Shown piece after piece: positions 1 to 10,452 of a stretch of 64,000 nt of DNA. The stretch comes from Paralichthys olivaceus (lineage: Eukaryota; Chordata; Actinopteri; Pleuronectiformes; Paralichthyidae). The stretch is from the NCBI RefSeq assembly GCF_024713975.1, contig NC_091112.1, positions 10,400,001 through 10,464,000 on the forward strand. Reading direction: 5' to 3'. The position numbers and the translations under genes were made by a program. Position 1 is the stretch's first letter, and each line of letters begins with the position of its first letter. The notes under the pieces are model-generated. The model saw nothing but the letters and a program-made list of their open reading frames with translations, did no database searches and had not been told where the DNA came from.

Positions 1-1028
1 ATTTAGATTGTGAATATTTGGGATACATACAAAATGTAGAATAGGCCTCTTAGATTTGCAGCCTAACTCATTTTGTAAGGTCTCAACTATACCCAGGTCA
101 TGATTTGGTGTTGTACAAATTAAATTGAATTGAACCAAATCATAGCCTAAACCGATCTGGTTCCAAATAATTTCATTCAAAGAAATAAGTGCAGTAAAGA
201 ACTATATACTATAGAAATATAAAGTAATACAAATTTGGACAATGGAAAATACTAGAAATTGCACTTCTCACATAATCATGATTTCTTTAGGCCTTAAATA
301 TGTTTTTAAATGACCAAGTAGGGTATATTGTTTTACACAGGAACCTGCCTGTCTTTAAATGTCAGTGACGTCACCATACTGTATGGAGTCTTGCGGGAAG
401 TCATGCAAAGTTAATCAATATGTCTACTTAGTGGTAGCATTGAAGCACTAATGCATTACGGGATTCGACATACAGATTTTTGTTTAGCACGTCACTGCTG
501 CCTCCTGCATCCAGACATTGTAAGACTGTAAACATAACTCCCAGATGAATCTGAGGAGCTGCAGCCTGAGATTCATGAAGAGACTGTGTAAACCTGGTAC
601 AGATCTACATGTACTGCTGCACAGTTAATGAGAACACCATTAGGGCTACTTGAGGAATTTGCCTTTAACAAGGTTAAGATGCCTGAGCTCTGTGGCATGT
701 CATCATCGTGTTCTTCACTGGGATACATTTCAAGATGTGCTGCACACAGAGTGAAATGAATCACCACATAGTGACTATGATATGTAGAGTTCTATTTTGA
801 GATTATTTTGATTTGCTCGAGATCCTTTCTTCCATCCTCCTCCCCCTCCAGCTTGAGGAGGTACATCCCACCTCCTGCACGGTGCGGAGGACCATCTTGT
901 ATAACAGCTCCAATTGCGGGTTCACTGCACCACAGAGGATGTCCCCAACACACGTGCACGCACACACGAAACCGCACCGCACAAACAAATACACACAACC
1001 AATACGCATATTGAATTATTCACCTTAC
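1..1028. other. AT-rich non-coding sequence with one palindromic CRE
   Basis: No convincing coding exon is seen on either strand. A perfect TGACGTCA cAMP-response element lies at 366-373. If the leftward promoter at about 1.1 kb is real, this stretch would be the first intron or 5' untranslated region of a gene whose coding part is off the left edge. The short leftward open frames at 573-767 and 803-1009 do not resemble a family I recognise. Confidence 0.5.
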
Positions 1029-1320
1029 CTTTTTTTATGCGGGATTGCTTTAGAGATTTTCTCTTATAAGATCCAATCCGAACGATGGAGATGAGTTGAT
1101 GCTGATGTCCGTGATGCTCGGCCCCGGTTTAAATAGAAGGACAGTCCCCGTGCGTGTGTCGCGCCAAACTCTCACTCTCTGGCATCCCTTCTTCTTCTTC
1201 TTCTCCTCCTTCGCCAGTCTCTTCGGAGCGCCTATGGGAGGCAGAATGGATGCTCTTGCGCGCGGACTCATCCACAAGAGAGGCTGTCTGACGTCAGAGA
1301 CAAGGAGGCTCGACCAATCA
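1029..1320 (-). promoter_or_regulatory. Leftward TATA/CRE/CCAAT promoter with a non-coding first exon
   Basis: Read on the minus strand, the order is a CCAAT box (ATTGG; plus-strand ccaat at 1314-1318), a full CRE TGACGTCA (1289-1296), a GC-rich purine stretch, and a TATA-like TATTTAAA (1128-1135). About 30 bases later comes a probable start site near 1100. A short exon then ends with a good donor, AAAG|GTAAGG, at 1029/1028. This is the layout of a cAMP-responsive TATA promoter. The human neighbour divergent from CD164L2 is GPR3, a single-coding-exon receptor with an upstream non-coding exon, so gpr3 is the best guess. That assignment is synteny inference; no GPR3 coding sequence is inside the window. 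Confidence 0.45.
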
Positions 1321-1453
1321 GGGGGGCCGGCACTGAGGATGCGGGAGGTGGGGTGGGGGGGTGTATATGGAGTAATTTCATTCAGAAAAATGCGGCATCT
1401 CTCGCGCCCCTCCCACTGCGGCTCACTCCTGCTCGTTGTTTTTGGTATTAAAT

Positions 1454-1454
<1 letters not shown>

Positions 1455-1492
<38 letters not shown>
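1455..1492. repeat. (AC)n microsatellite
   Basis: An uninterrupted AC dinucleotide tract of about 38 bases, just upstream of the leftward promoter. Spurious open frames arise from it on both strands. Confidence 0.95.
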
Positions 1493-1494
<2 letters not shown>

Positions 1495-1699
1495 ATACAC
1501 TCATAATTTCTCAATAAGACCCCGGGGCCTGGTTGGGGGGGTTGAATGGGAGGTTCGTGTGTTTGATGCCGGGCACAGGGCCTGCGCTGTCCACGGTGCT
1601 GAAACGCATCTGGATGAGTCATGGGGAGAAGAGGAACCATTTTTTCCCCACTCATTTATGCATATTCAAATGAAACATATAAAGAAGAGGGAATAAAAC

Positions 1700-2187
1700 T
1701 AACAAACCATAAAAACAAAGAGAAAAAAAAAAACAGTAGCGAGGCTTTCTTTTTTTGATGTTTTTGATGTCTGTTATTTACCTCAGGAGTTTTTTTAATC
1801 TAATATTAATATTAAATATTTTTATTGACAATAGTGTTATGCAAAGCTGATATCTCTAAACCTTATAATTGTTTCCAGCTTTAGTCTTTCTTGCTTTTAT
1901 CCCAGAATATTTTATTTTATTATCATTAGTGTTTTGATATATTACATATTGCTCTTTTCTTGTTTTACCTTTAACATAGAACAACGTTTGGTCCACCAAA
2001 TTATTTTAAATGTGCTGTATAAATGATATAATGATAACAAGCATTATATAACATTATATTTTATGTACTTTATCACGATATTTTATCTTCAATAATTTGA
2101 GTGAATAGTGTTTGAGTGAATAGTGTTATGCATAGCGGATACCTATCAGTTTGGTCTTCTTTTACTCTAGTACTATTATTTATATAT

Positions 2188-2222
<35 letters not shown>

Positions 2223-2560
2223 AAGGATTCAGCTAAAAATGTGATATCATTTCTCATCTCCATTGCCAAATGTTGTGTGCAATCGTGTATGTGCAGAGGT
2301 GGGCAGACACAGGCTTAAACATAATACATCAGTGTAACATCTGAACAAAGAGGAGCATCAAAATAACCACTGATGTAATGAGCACTTCATTTAGTAAAGC
2401 ACATGATGTAATTGCCCCAAAATGGTTGAGAAATCTTACGGTGCAGTCTGAACAATTTGTGTGTTGATGTAAGTCGAGTACATGGATCCTATTTGTTTTT
2501 GATCATTGCCTTACATAATAATCCATCCTGTATTCCATCTGATTTAATCTTGCAACATCA
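1700..2560. other. AT-rich intergenic stretch with a (GT)n tract at 2191-2221
   Basis: Very AT-rich sequence with no coding signal. A pure GT microsatellite of about 30 bases starts at 2191. A short local duplication of the motif gagtgaatagtgtt is visible near 2098-2127. Nothing else is recognised. Confidence 0.6.
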
Positions 2561-2726
2561 GTTGACACAGACAGGAGCCCCCTCCGTGCCCTAACATAAC
2601 ACCGGCAGGGGGGATTCGTGGCTTCTCCGGTTTGATGGGGGAGCGTGGGCGCTGCATGCGGGAGTGTGTGCTGGACGTGTCTGCGCATATCAATGCGTGA
2701 ACGGAGGGAAAGTCGTCCTGTTCGAG

Positions 2727-2770
2727 CCATATTAGGGCACGCTTCCGGTTGATAAACCCCTCCTACGTCA
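2727..2770. promoter_or_regulatory. SRE-like cluster: CArG box, ETS core and CRE half-site
   Basis: CCATATTAGG at 2727-2736 is a perfect CArG box (CC(A/T)6GG), the core of the classical c-fos serum response element. Six bases on is TTCCGG (2743-2748), an ETS core on the opposite strand, and then TACGTCA (2764-2770), a CRE half-site. SRF plus a ternary-complex ETS factor plus CREB is the known logic of activity-induced genes. The cluster lies in a locally GC-richer island (about 2570-2800) between the leftward promoter and cd164l2. Which gene it serves cannot be told from sequence. Confidence 0.4.
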
Positions 2771-2829
2771 CGCAGAGAGGATGTGAAGTGCAGCACTGAA
2801 CTCAGTGGAGCTGCTTTTTTTCGTATGAC

Positions 2830-4860
2830 TAAGAACTCCGAGACAAATCATTGCTCACCACTATAAAACAATGAAAGAGCATATTTTTGAAGGATGGTAT
2901 TGAACAGCAAATTATACTAATGAAGGGATTTTGTAAGGATGTGTTGATTATTACTGCAAAAACACACTACATTATTGTGTATTCTTCTTCTTCTTCTTTT
3001 TTAGTTGGACTCTTATCTTTCATTCAGTAACATCATATATTCTGTGCACGTATTTTTATTAATACCAACCAGTCTATTCGCCCCAGGCTGTAAATTGCAG
3101 CATTATTCCCTCATTTCTTGCCGGTGCATCGATTTTTATGGAGGAGCATCAGTGGGAGGAAATCGTGTTCGGCAGGACTGCGGAGTATCCTTCTATTTAT
3201 TCTATTTTTGTTTCATTTTATTCCTTTTAAATGACGCCGACACACCAGGTCCCCCGTGGATCCGCGCCTCTCTCAGCCAGACAATGTGTGAGAACACAGA
3301 TCGACACGTGGGCGCGCACACAGGAGCATGATGTCGGTGTGATCTCAGGAGGTGGAGGGGATGGTGGGATTCACTGCGTTTAGATGACAAAGTGTGTCGT
3401 GATGCAGGACTGGATTCACCTGGTTCTCAGGGCTGGTGCGTGTTTGTGTACAGGGGCGCAGCTACAACAGGGAGGTATGAGCCCTTTTCAGAGTAGGGCC
3501 CCCCGAGCCCCCCCTTTAAGGCTTATTTATGCTGCCTTCATGTACAAAAAGAGATATGTAATATCTGCGTCCTTTATGTTTCCATGGTTGTTTAGCAATA
3601 TATCCACCAGAGAGCAGCAAAGAGTCTAGAGTTCTGACAACAAGAAACATGGTGACGTCTGAGAAAGTTGTGATAATGTACATGTTAAGAAAGAGGCACA
3701 AGTGTCTGTTTGTAACGTCATATGTTCTGCCATTGTTGAAATTTCTTCCACTTATGGTGGTCGGACTTGAACTATTGGCTACATTATCCCCAACAATTTC
3801 CCAATTCGTCCGTATCCATAAGCTTTCTTGCTTTTGAACGCAGAGTACAGACAGATACATATCTAACTATGAGCATAATGGGCTCAGTGAGTTTTCTCTC
3901 TGGTTTGGATGGTTTCCTACAGACTGTCGCCAGTGCTACACTTTGAGTTGATGATGGACGTCTATACTACTGTACTACTGAGTACGGGCTGTACATAGTC
4001 ACATGGAATCTGACAACCTCTACTTCCCACACCAACGTCGTTCACACTGAGAACTGTTTGAAGCATTCATATCACTAATTTTGATAAACTGAAAATGAAC
4101 GTATATTGAGTCAAGTGACAAATTGGCTCAACAACACAAATTTGGCTGATTATGTGACTGTTAAAAATGTAGCAACCCAGTGTCATGTTGTCATGTCAGA
4201 GCGGACAAAAGTTGGGATCAGTTGGATTAAAGTGATTTTTCCTTTCTTTAGGTTGTTTAATTGTAAGTGTATGAGAACTGCATAGTGGGACATGTCTTAT
4301 ATTTTAAAAGAAAAATAAAAAAGGCAGATAAACGTAATACGTCGTGTAACAGAGATAAATTGTTAGCAAAGGTAGCAGAGTGTCTTTCGGTGTCTGTCAG
4401 TCGCTCCACCAATTTGGTCTTAAAATACCTCAACAACTGTTGGATCGATATCCATAAAACTTACTACAGATGTCATCGGTCCCTGAAGGGACAGCTTGTA
4501 AAAACCTTGATTGCCTGACATTCTTTACACCCTAAGTTGTTTTGAGACCCAGGTTCTGAAGCAAATACCCTCGAACAAACACTCACATGTGTGTAGGTGT
4601 GCGCGTACACTGCCTGCTGAGGTAAGCAGGTGTCAGTCTGTCCTTACTGGTGTGTGTTTCAGGGGAGGTGAGGTGGGCCAGTTGGTTGCCTGGGAACCAA
4701 GTTTGGGTGTCGCTCATGTTACACAGATCTCTGTGTCTCCTGTCCTTTTGTCTGTCTCTCTGTGCCCTGGACAGGAACTGTTTCTCCATTCGCAACTCTT
4801 GGATACTGTTTTGAGGACTTACCAAAGACATTTTTACTGACAACTTCTGTCGTCTGTGGC
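2830..4860. other. Intergenic region upstream of cd164l2
   Basis: No recognisable coding exon. A GC-richer patch lies at about 3120-3380 and a short simple tract of TTC at 2982-2998. The 5' untranslated region and promoter of cd164l2 should lie towards its right end, but no TATA box or clear start site is visible. Open frames of 60-115 codons here have no family resemblance. Confidence 0.45.
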
Positions 4861-4867
4861 TGTCAGG

Positions 4868-5487
4868 ATGCAGCAGTCTGTGTTGAAGGTCCTGTGTTCC
4901 ACACTGCTGCTTCTAGCTGGGGTGACCTATGTGTACTCACAGTCAGGTAATGAGGCATCCACCTTTTACAATACCCTTAATTGACAGCACAACCTTAAAT
5001 GGTTGTTGACTTGTGAGTAACCTGTTGGTGTCTTCCTCCTTTTTGTATCTTTCCTCAACTAAACCCAAGCCTGATTTGAATCTTTCCACAATCATTTCGC
5101 TCCTCTGATTTCTGGTTCGTGTTTTTTCTCCAGTATTTCGCACAAACTGACAAGAAGTGAAAGTGTGAGAGGTGAATGAGAATCTAAAATCCTTCCTTTG
5201 GCACAACTCCTGTTTTTTCCCACTCAGTTTTGCCTATTCGGACACCATCCAGACTGTCCCACCAGTTTTCTTGCAGTAATTATACTTTTAACATTTATTT
5301 CTCTGTGGGAAGATAATTGTGCATCAGCCGATCACTTGGCAATGACTGACACTTCCAATTGACTGCCAGTTATTCCTCCTCCTCTTCCAGATTGTTCCCA
5401 AGCTGAGTCATGTGACTTGTGCGTTGGAGACTCCATGCTCAACCTGACAGGCTGCGTCTGGAGGCTTTGTCCAGATGGTGACGTGCC

Positions 5488-5547
<60 letters not shown>

Positions 5548-6644
5548 CATGCACACATGCACACCCACCTGTGACCTCTGATAGTAATTAGTAATTCAAT
5601 CATCACGGCTACTGTAACATAAGCTTCCCCGGTTTGTACACGATGACTGAATTATTAAATATGCTGGGAATGTGCACATGACACACACACACACACACAC
5701 ATTAAAATGCCTGTACTTTCTGTCTTAGGTAATGATACGGGGATGTGTGTGACTGATGAGGGCGACTCAGCAGACACCTCCATGAACTGCAGCTGGACCA
5801 GAGTGTCTGAACTGTGCACAGGTATCAAACAGTTCCCTCTGACACTGACACAAATCACAGATCATCTCCCTGCATCATCTCTAACACTCGTCTCGTTTGC
5901 ACGTTCCATTTCCCAGTTGTAGAGACGGTGGCTGAGGGAGGAGGCGAAGGTGACTCAGGTAAATTATATCCGCTCCACTCCAGCATCCCCTCCCTCCCCC
6001 TCCTCTCCCCTGCCTTTTGCGTCAGACATTTATTATTCCCAGAAGGAGCTGAGTAAAATGTGCCCCTGATGCCATTCATAAACTCACTCACTCACTCACT
6101 CACTCACTTACTCACTCACTCACTCACTCACTCACTCACTCACTCACCAGTTAAGTGCTTTCCCAGAACCTGACACTGATTGTTCCCCTCCCTCTCTTGC
6201 TTCTTGCAATTTCACCCATTGAACCCATAAACACACTAAATCCGTCCTCTGTCTGCAGGTGATGGCAGTAAGTCGTCTCCAGAGTTCTCCCAGGCCAAGT
6301 TTGACATGTCCAGTTTTATCGGTGGCATCATCCTGGTGCTGTGCCTGCAGGCGGGCGGCTTCTTCGCCATGCGTTTCCTCAAATCCAAAGAGCAGAGCAG
6401 CTATGACCCCATGTGAGTATATGCATGTAGGTTCCAGAGGGCAGAGAATATAACTATGTGAGTGTAAATCTGTGTGCAGTGATAATGTGTTGGTGCAGCA
6501 GCAGCCTCTAGTGGCAGGAGTGACCAACAGCACCAGCATGAATCACCTTCAACATCCCCCTGGGTTGTATTTTGATTCTCATCACTAACCTCATCCGTCC
6601 ATATCAAATTCTGTCTGTCTTCACACAGAGAGCAGCCGCAATGA
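4868..6644 (+). CDS. cd164l2: CD164 sialomucin-like 2 protein
   Basis: Six coding exons: 4868-4946, 5391-5477, 5729-5821, 5917-5958, 6259-6412 and 6629-6644 (471 nt, 156 aa). The start gives a signal peptide (hydrophobic core around residues 7-20). A cysteine-rich ectodomain follows with three N-glycosylation sequons (NLT, NDT, NCS), then a Gly/Ser/acidic stalk, one membrane span at about residues 118-140 (starting SSFIGGIILV) and a short tail ending YDPIEQPQ. The FIGGI..VL.LQA membrane motif is the hallmark of the CD164 family. Assignment to the L2 member rather than CD164 itself rests on the tail, which lacks the YHTL endosomal signal, and on the neighbouring sytl1, as in human 1p36. It is probably a small type I surface mucin of unknown partner. 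All introns are GT-AG. Introns 2 and 4 carry long microsatellites. Confidence 0.8.
5488..5549. repeat. (CA)n microsatellite in cd164l2 intron 2
   Basis: A long CA tract begins about 10 bases after the exon 2 donor. A second CA tract (5681-5701) sits about 25 bases before the exon 3 acceptor. Both are CA on the sense strand, so they cannot pair with each other. Confidence 0.95.
6077..6148. repeat. (ACTC)n tetranucleotide microsatellite
   Basis: About 18 copies of ACTC with one TTAC interruption, in cd164l2 intron 4. Confidence 0.95.
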
Positions 6645-7607
6645 AGTCAAGGCGTGTGAAGGACAAGCAGATGAGTGTGCAGGACGTCAGAGCAGTGACT
6701 CATCGACTTGTGACCGTGAGATATTTATTTCTCTCCTCCTGAGCCCCTGTCATTTTCGGTGTGGTCCCCAAGTGTACCCCTGGGGGATGGGTGTATTTAT
6801 AAGATGCAAACTTTCTTCAGATTGCAAATTTGTGTAGCGAGTGTGTGCATGTGTTCACTGTGTATAGCACCACATTTCTACTTCAGAAACATTTTGGCTG
6901 CAAGTAGTCATACAGTAAGACAAATGGGAAACAAACAGTCTCTGATTGTTTCAGCGAATTAGCTTTGCGATTGGAACTCAACATTAATCTTCACAGAAAC
7001 TAATTTAACAAGTTAAGAGTTTGTCCTCTTACAAACAACAAGGCTGTATCAAATGTTTTAACTGTGTAAACAATACAGTGCAACAATGGGAAAGGGTGAT
7101 ATGTAGACAAGAGGTCAGACAAGGTTATTAAAGGCATTTTCAACTTTTCCCAAAATGAGATTGTGAAACTCAGTTTTGTCGATGAGTACTAGTCTTGTTT
7201 TTTTGAAAGCAAAAGTTAAAATAATGTCTCTTATGTATGTATTTTATGTATTAACTTGTAGTCAGTGAAATGTTTTGTCTGGGGATGTTTAGGAGACATC
7301 TTGAGGATTAAAGGTTTAAACTTTCTAACCTAACATCTAAGACTTATCAGACATCCTTCAAACTTGAAAAGCTCGAATGTGACGTTAGTACTGCACTGCT
7401 TTGATTTGTGTGTTTTTGAATTGTCAAGAGCTTTTTTGTAAGTTTATTTTCATGGAGACGTCAGTTTTAATTGCTCTGATTGACATACCAGCTCTAACCC
7501 TTTGATAACAGATCACAGAAATATGATGGGACACTGTTCACTTGTGTTCATATTGATTAGTTTGTTGATAATGAAATGTTTGGATTTTTTGTGATGCTAT
7601 GACAATG

Positions 7608-7617
7608 AATAAATAAA
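7608..7617 (+). terminator. Overlapping polyadenylation signals of cd164l2
   Basis: AATAAATAAA gives two overlapping AATAAA hexamers about 965 bases after the stop codon. They are followed by GT-rich sequence (gtgtgtgtc) suited to be the downstream element. The 3' untranslated region would run from 6645 to about 7635. Confidence 0.65.
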
Positions 7618-8329
7618 TACCTGTTTCTCTCAGTGTGTGTGTCATATCTCTTCTCTTAGATGCCAGTGAAGAGTTAGTAACAGAGTTTGTTCAGTACATT
7701 ATGTATTGAGTGCATATTTACCTGAACTGATTTGACTGTGAACTGGGTGCGACCACAGACGTGCAGATAAGACCGACCTATCCATGGATATGTGGGTGTC
7801 AGTGTGGATCGCAGCGTGCAGTGGGAACACAGCGATGGTGGAGGCCTTTAGGGGAGCAGCAGGACGGCTGGCTGGATGCACCGCCCGCTGTCAGAGCCAG
7901 AACCCACAGGCTTGAATAAGCCCACACAAAAAAAGCCTCCCAACTGGGCAGACTATGGCTGTCGTCCAAGTCTGTTGACAAAAGACAGGACTGAATACAA
8001 GTCTTTTTTCCTCCACTCGGACCATCCCCCCCACACACACAAGCACAAACACATTTCCAGTGAGAGAAAGGAAAGTCCAGCACACATTACCACACACTAA
8101 ATTGTTGGCTGCTGGCTATTCTGTCTCCCACTTTAAATCAAGCAGGAAGTTATGTTTGTGTGTGCAAGACTCTGTGTGTGTGTGCGTGTGTGTGTGTGTT
8201 TGTGTGTGTGTACATAGGACTAGGTGCAGCAGTAGCCTCAGTGTGTGACCGAGTGTGTGTTTAGCAGGTGTGGACGGCCATAAGCAGGAAAATGACATCC
8301 CACCTCCAACCTGCAGTTGGTGTTGATAC

Positions 8330-8565
8330 ATCTGTGTGTGTGTGTGTGTGTGTGTACTTTTATCTGGGACCATTTTGAGGAAAGACTTTGAGTCAGGACA
8401 TTTTGGGAAAGTGAGAGCATTTGTGAGGGTTGAGATTGGTTATAGTGTTAGAACCAGGGTAGAGGTAAGGGTTGGGCATGGTTAAGGTTATGGGACAGAT
8501 GTGAACTGTGGTGAGGTTAAGGTTAGGCATGGATTGGTCTTGGTTAAGGGTCAGGGATAATGATT
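8330..8565. repeat. (GT)n plus degenerate GGTTA/GGTTAAGG minisatellite
   Basis: A GT tract (8333-8354) is followed by a motif related to the common fish repeat containing 'aggacattttggg', then an irregular array of ggttagg/ggttaagg units to about 8560. It resembles degenerate interstitial telomere-like sequence, but the units are too irregular to be telomeric. Confidence 0.55.
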
Positions 8566-8689
8566 CAGTGAAGCTGTCCACAATGAATGCAAAGTCCTCA
8601 GAGTTTAACAAAACCCTTGTGCACTTGTCACACTGACATATGTTGGTATGGTGTGCTTATTTCATTACATGCCCCCCCGCCGCCCACAC

Positions 8690-8780
8690 ACCCCCACCCA
8701 CACACACACTCAAACACACACTCACGCAGACTCACTGACTCTAGAGGGCGTGTCCTCTCCGTTTACTCTGCACACAGACC

Positions 8781-8811
<31 letters not shown>

Positions 8812-8894
8812 ACACACTCGCACATCCACCGCACTCAGGACAACTTTTCACCAAACTTTTTCACACATGGAGCCGGCGGAAGCTGTCAAGTAAG
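8690..8894 (+). promoter_or_regulatory. Candidate 5' untranslated exon of sytl1 with a short upstream ORF
   Basis: A good donor, TAAG|GTAACA, lies at 8894/8895. Just before it an 8-codon ORF, MEPAEAVK then TAA, occupies 8867-8893. Joining 8894 to the acceptor at 10450 would place the sytl1 start three bases into the next exon and leave the small ORF upstream of it. The 5' limit is unknown. The CA repeats at 8775-8812 lie within or just upstream of this exon. Moderately speculative; RNA evidence is absent. Confidence 0.3.
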
Positions 8895-9061
8895 GTAACA
8901 GAGTTTAGTTTTGGTTCATTGTGCGTGTGTGTGTGTGTGAGTGTGTGTGACAGAGTGTGTTTTCTGGTACAAGAGAGAGAGTGGTGACAGGTGTCCTCTC
9001 TCTCGCGGTGCTCATGATGAGACGGGACTTTTTTTCTCTATCTATACACTTCCTGTCACCG

Positions 9062-9095
9062 ATAATAATAATAATAATAATGATGATAATAATGA
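9062..9095. repeat. (AAT)n trinucleotide microsatellite
   Basis: An imperfect ATA/ATG trinucleotide tract between the candidate sytl1 first exon and the first coding exon. Confidence 0.85.
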
Positions 9096-9099
9096 CCAG

Positions 9100-10450
9100 A
9101 CACTTCATCTTTCAGAAATGTAAACTGAAATAACACTGACTCCTGACCCTGTGTAAATAAGATCAGCAACCTGTTGTGTACATTTTGTGCAAATATGACT
9201 CGGCTGTAAGAATACTGTCAGACTATTAGAAGACTATCATACGAGCCTGCTCTATGTCTTCTACTCTGCACTGTAATATAATCGTTGTCTGTGTTGGTTT
9301 AGCTGTCAGGTTATGAGATCTGAGGTGCACCAGTGTATAATATCCTGTTTGCTTAACTTCTAACCGCTTTGACAGGAGATTCGCTCTGCGCATGCGTTAA
9401 CTACTCAAACGTAACTAGCCTCCAGGCAGAGGAGAAACCTTCACACACCCGAAGACAAAATAATATATCCATGCAGTGTAGGAGGGGAGATTGTTCTATA
9501 GTTTAACATTATGAAACATTTTCTCAGTATCACTCCTGGAAATGAGTGCAAAGTGATTGTATCTTGTGTGGTATAGTATTCAGGGTATATAGGCATAGTT
9601 CCTCTGAGCTGAAGATGGTGGTGGTTCAGTTTGTTTTGGTGTAGTCACACAGGTTCCTTTTGCCTTGTGTGCCCAAAGACTCTTGAAATGCTCCAGGTGG
9701 TATCGTACCGTTTATCCTTTGTATCTTTCATGTTGCATTGTGGTGTATCATATTGTATCACATATTGTATCATATTGGACTGTTTCTTCTATAGTATCTC
9801 ATACAGGTTGTGCAACATCATGTTGTATTGTATGGTAATAGCAGCTTAAATGTTATAATTTTAAACTTATTATCATAGCTTTCTGTGATGTTATAGTTGT
9901 CAGTCTACATTAGACAGTGTTTGGTGCAGGGGGGGATGAAAGTCACAACAGCAGACAGGAATAGCCTGCGTGGACCAGCATGTCTTGTCGCCCGCTGAGT
10001 TAACAGAGCCACAGGAGGACACTTGATTTCAAAGTGTGTATCCTCAAAGCACACAGTGGTTACCAACCACCTCAGTATCCCTCTGAGGGGTATTGAGAGA
10101 ATAAGAGATTCAAAAAGAATATCAAAACATATGTATTTTTGTCTGACATTTTCTTTTTTCTAAAAATCTCTGATTATTTCTTGTGGGAAAACCAAAATCT
10201 GAGGCCTGAAGATTTATTGAATGATAATGAGAAGGACAGAAACTCACTCCCTGGTGTAACTACTCACAACTCACTGACATATGCAACATGTGATGGGCTC
10301 ACAACTGTGCTTCAGTGTAACGCACCGCTTTCACCTTGTCACCACCTTCTGAATGACTCCAAGCAAAAAAGTAAATCAAGTTCATTTAGGTTCCTGCAAT
10401 GTCGATTTCTTCTCTTTTTAAAATACTGTGTTTGTGTTTCCTTCTCTCAG
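9100..10450. other. Probable sytl1 first intron
   Basis: Non-coding. At 9725-9840 there is an irregular run of units like TATTGTATCA (short diverged minisatellite). No exon is recognised before the acceptor at 10450. Confidence 0.45.
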
Positions 10451-10452
10451 GG

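Noticed and set aside
1050-1655. 201-codon leftward frame
   Set aside because: It runs through a (CA)n tract and promoter elements, has a run of Cys/Val from the repeat, and shows no domain or splice logic.
2503-2796. 97-codon leftward frame in the GC-rich island
   Set aside because: Arg/His-rich composition expected from CpG-rich sequence; no family resemblance and no splice context.
8400-8565. Interstitial telomere repeat
   Set aside because: Units vary (ggttagg, ggttaagg, gggttgg) and do not form a TTAGGG array.
8587-8898. Overlapping 81- and 103-codon rightward frames
   Set aside because: Mostly His/Thr from (CA)n; only the short upstream ORF near the donor was kept as a possibility.
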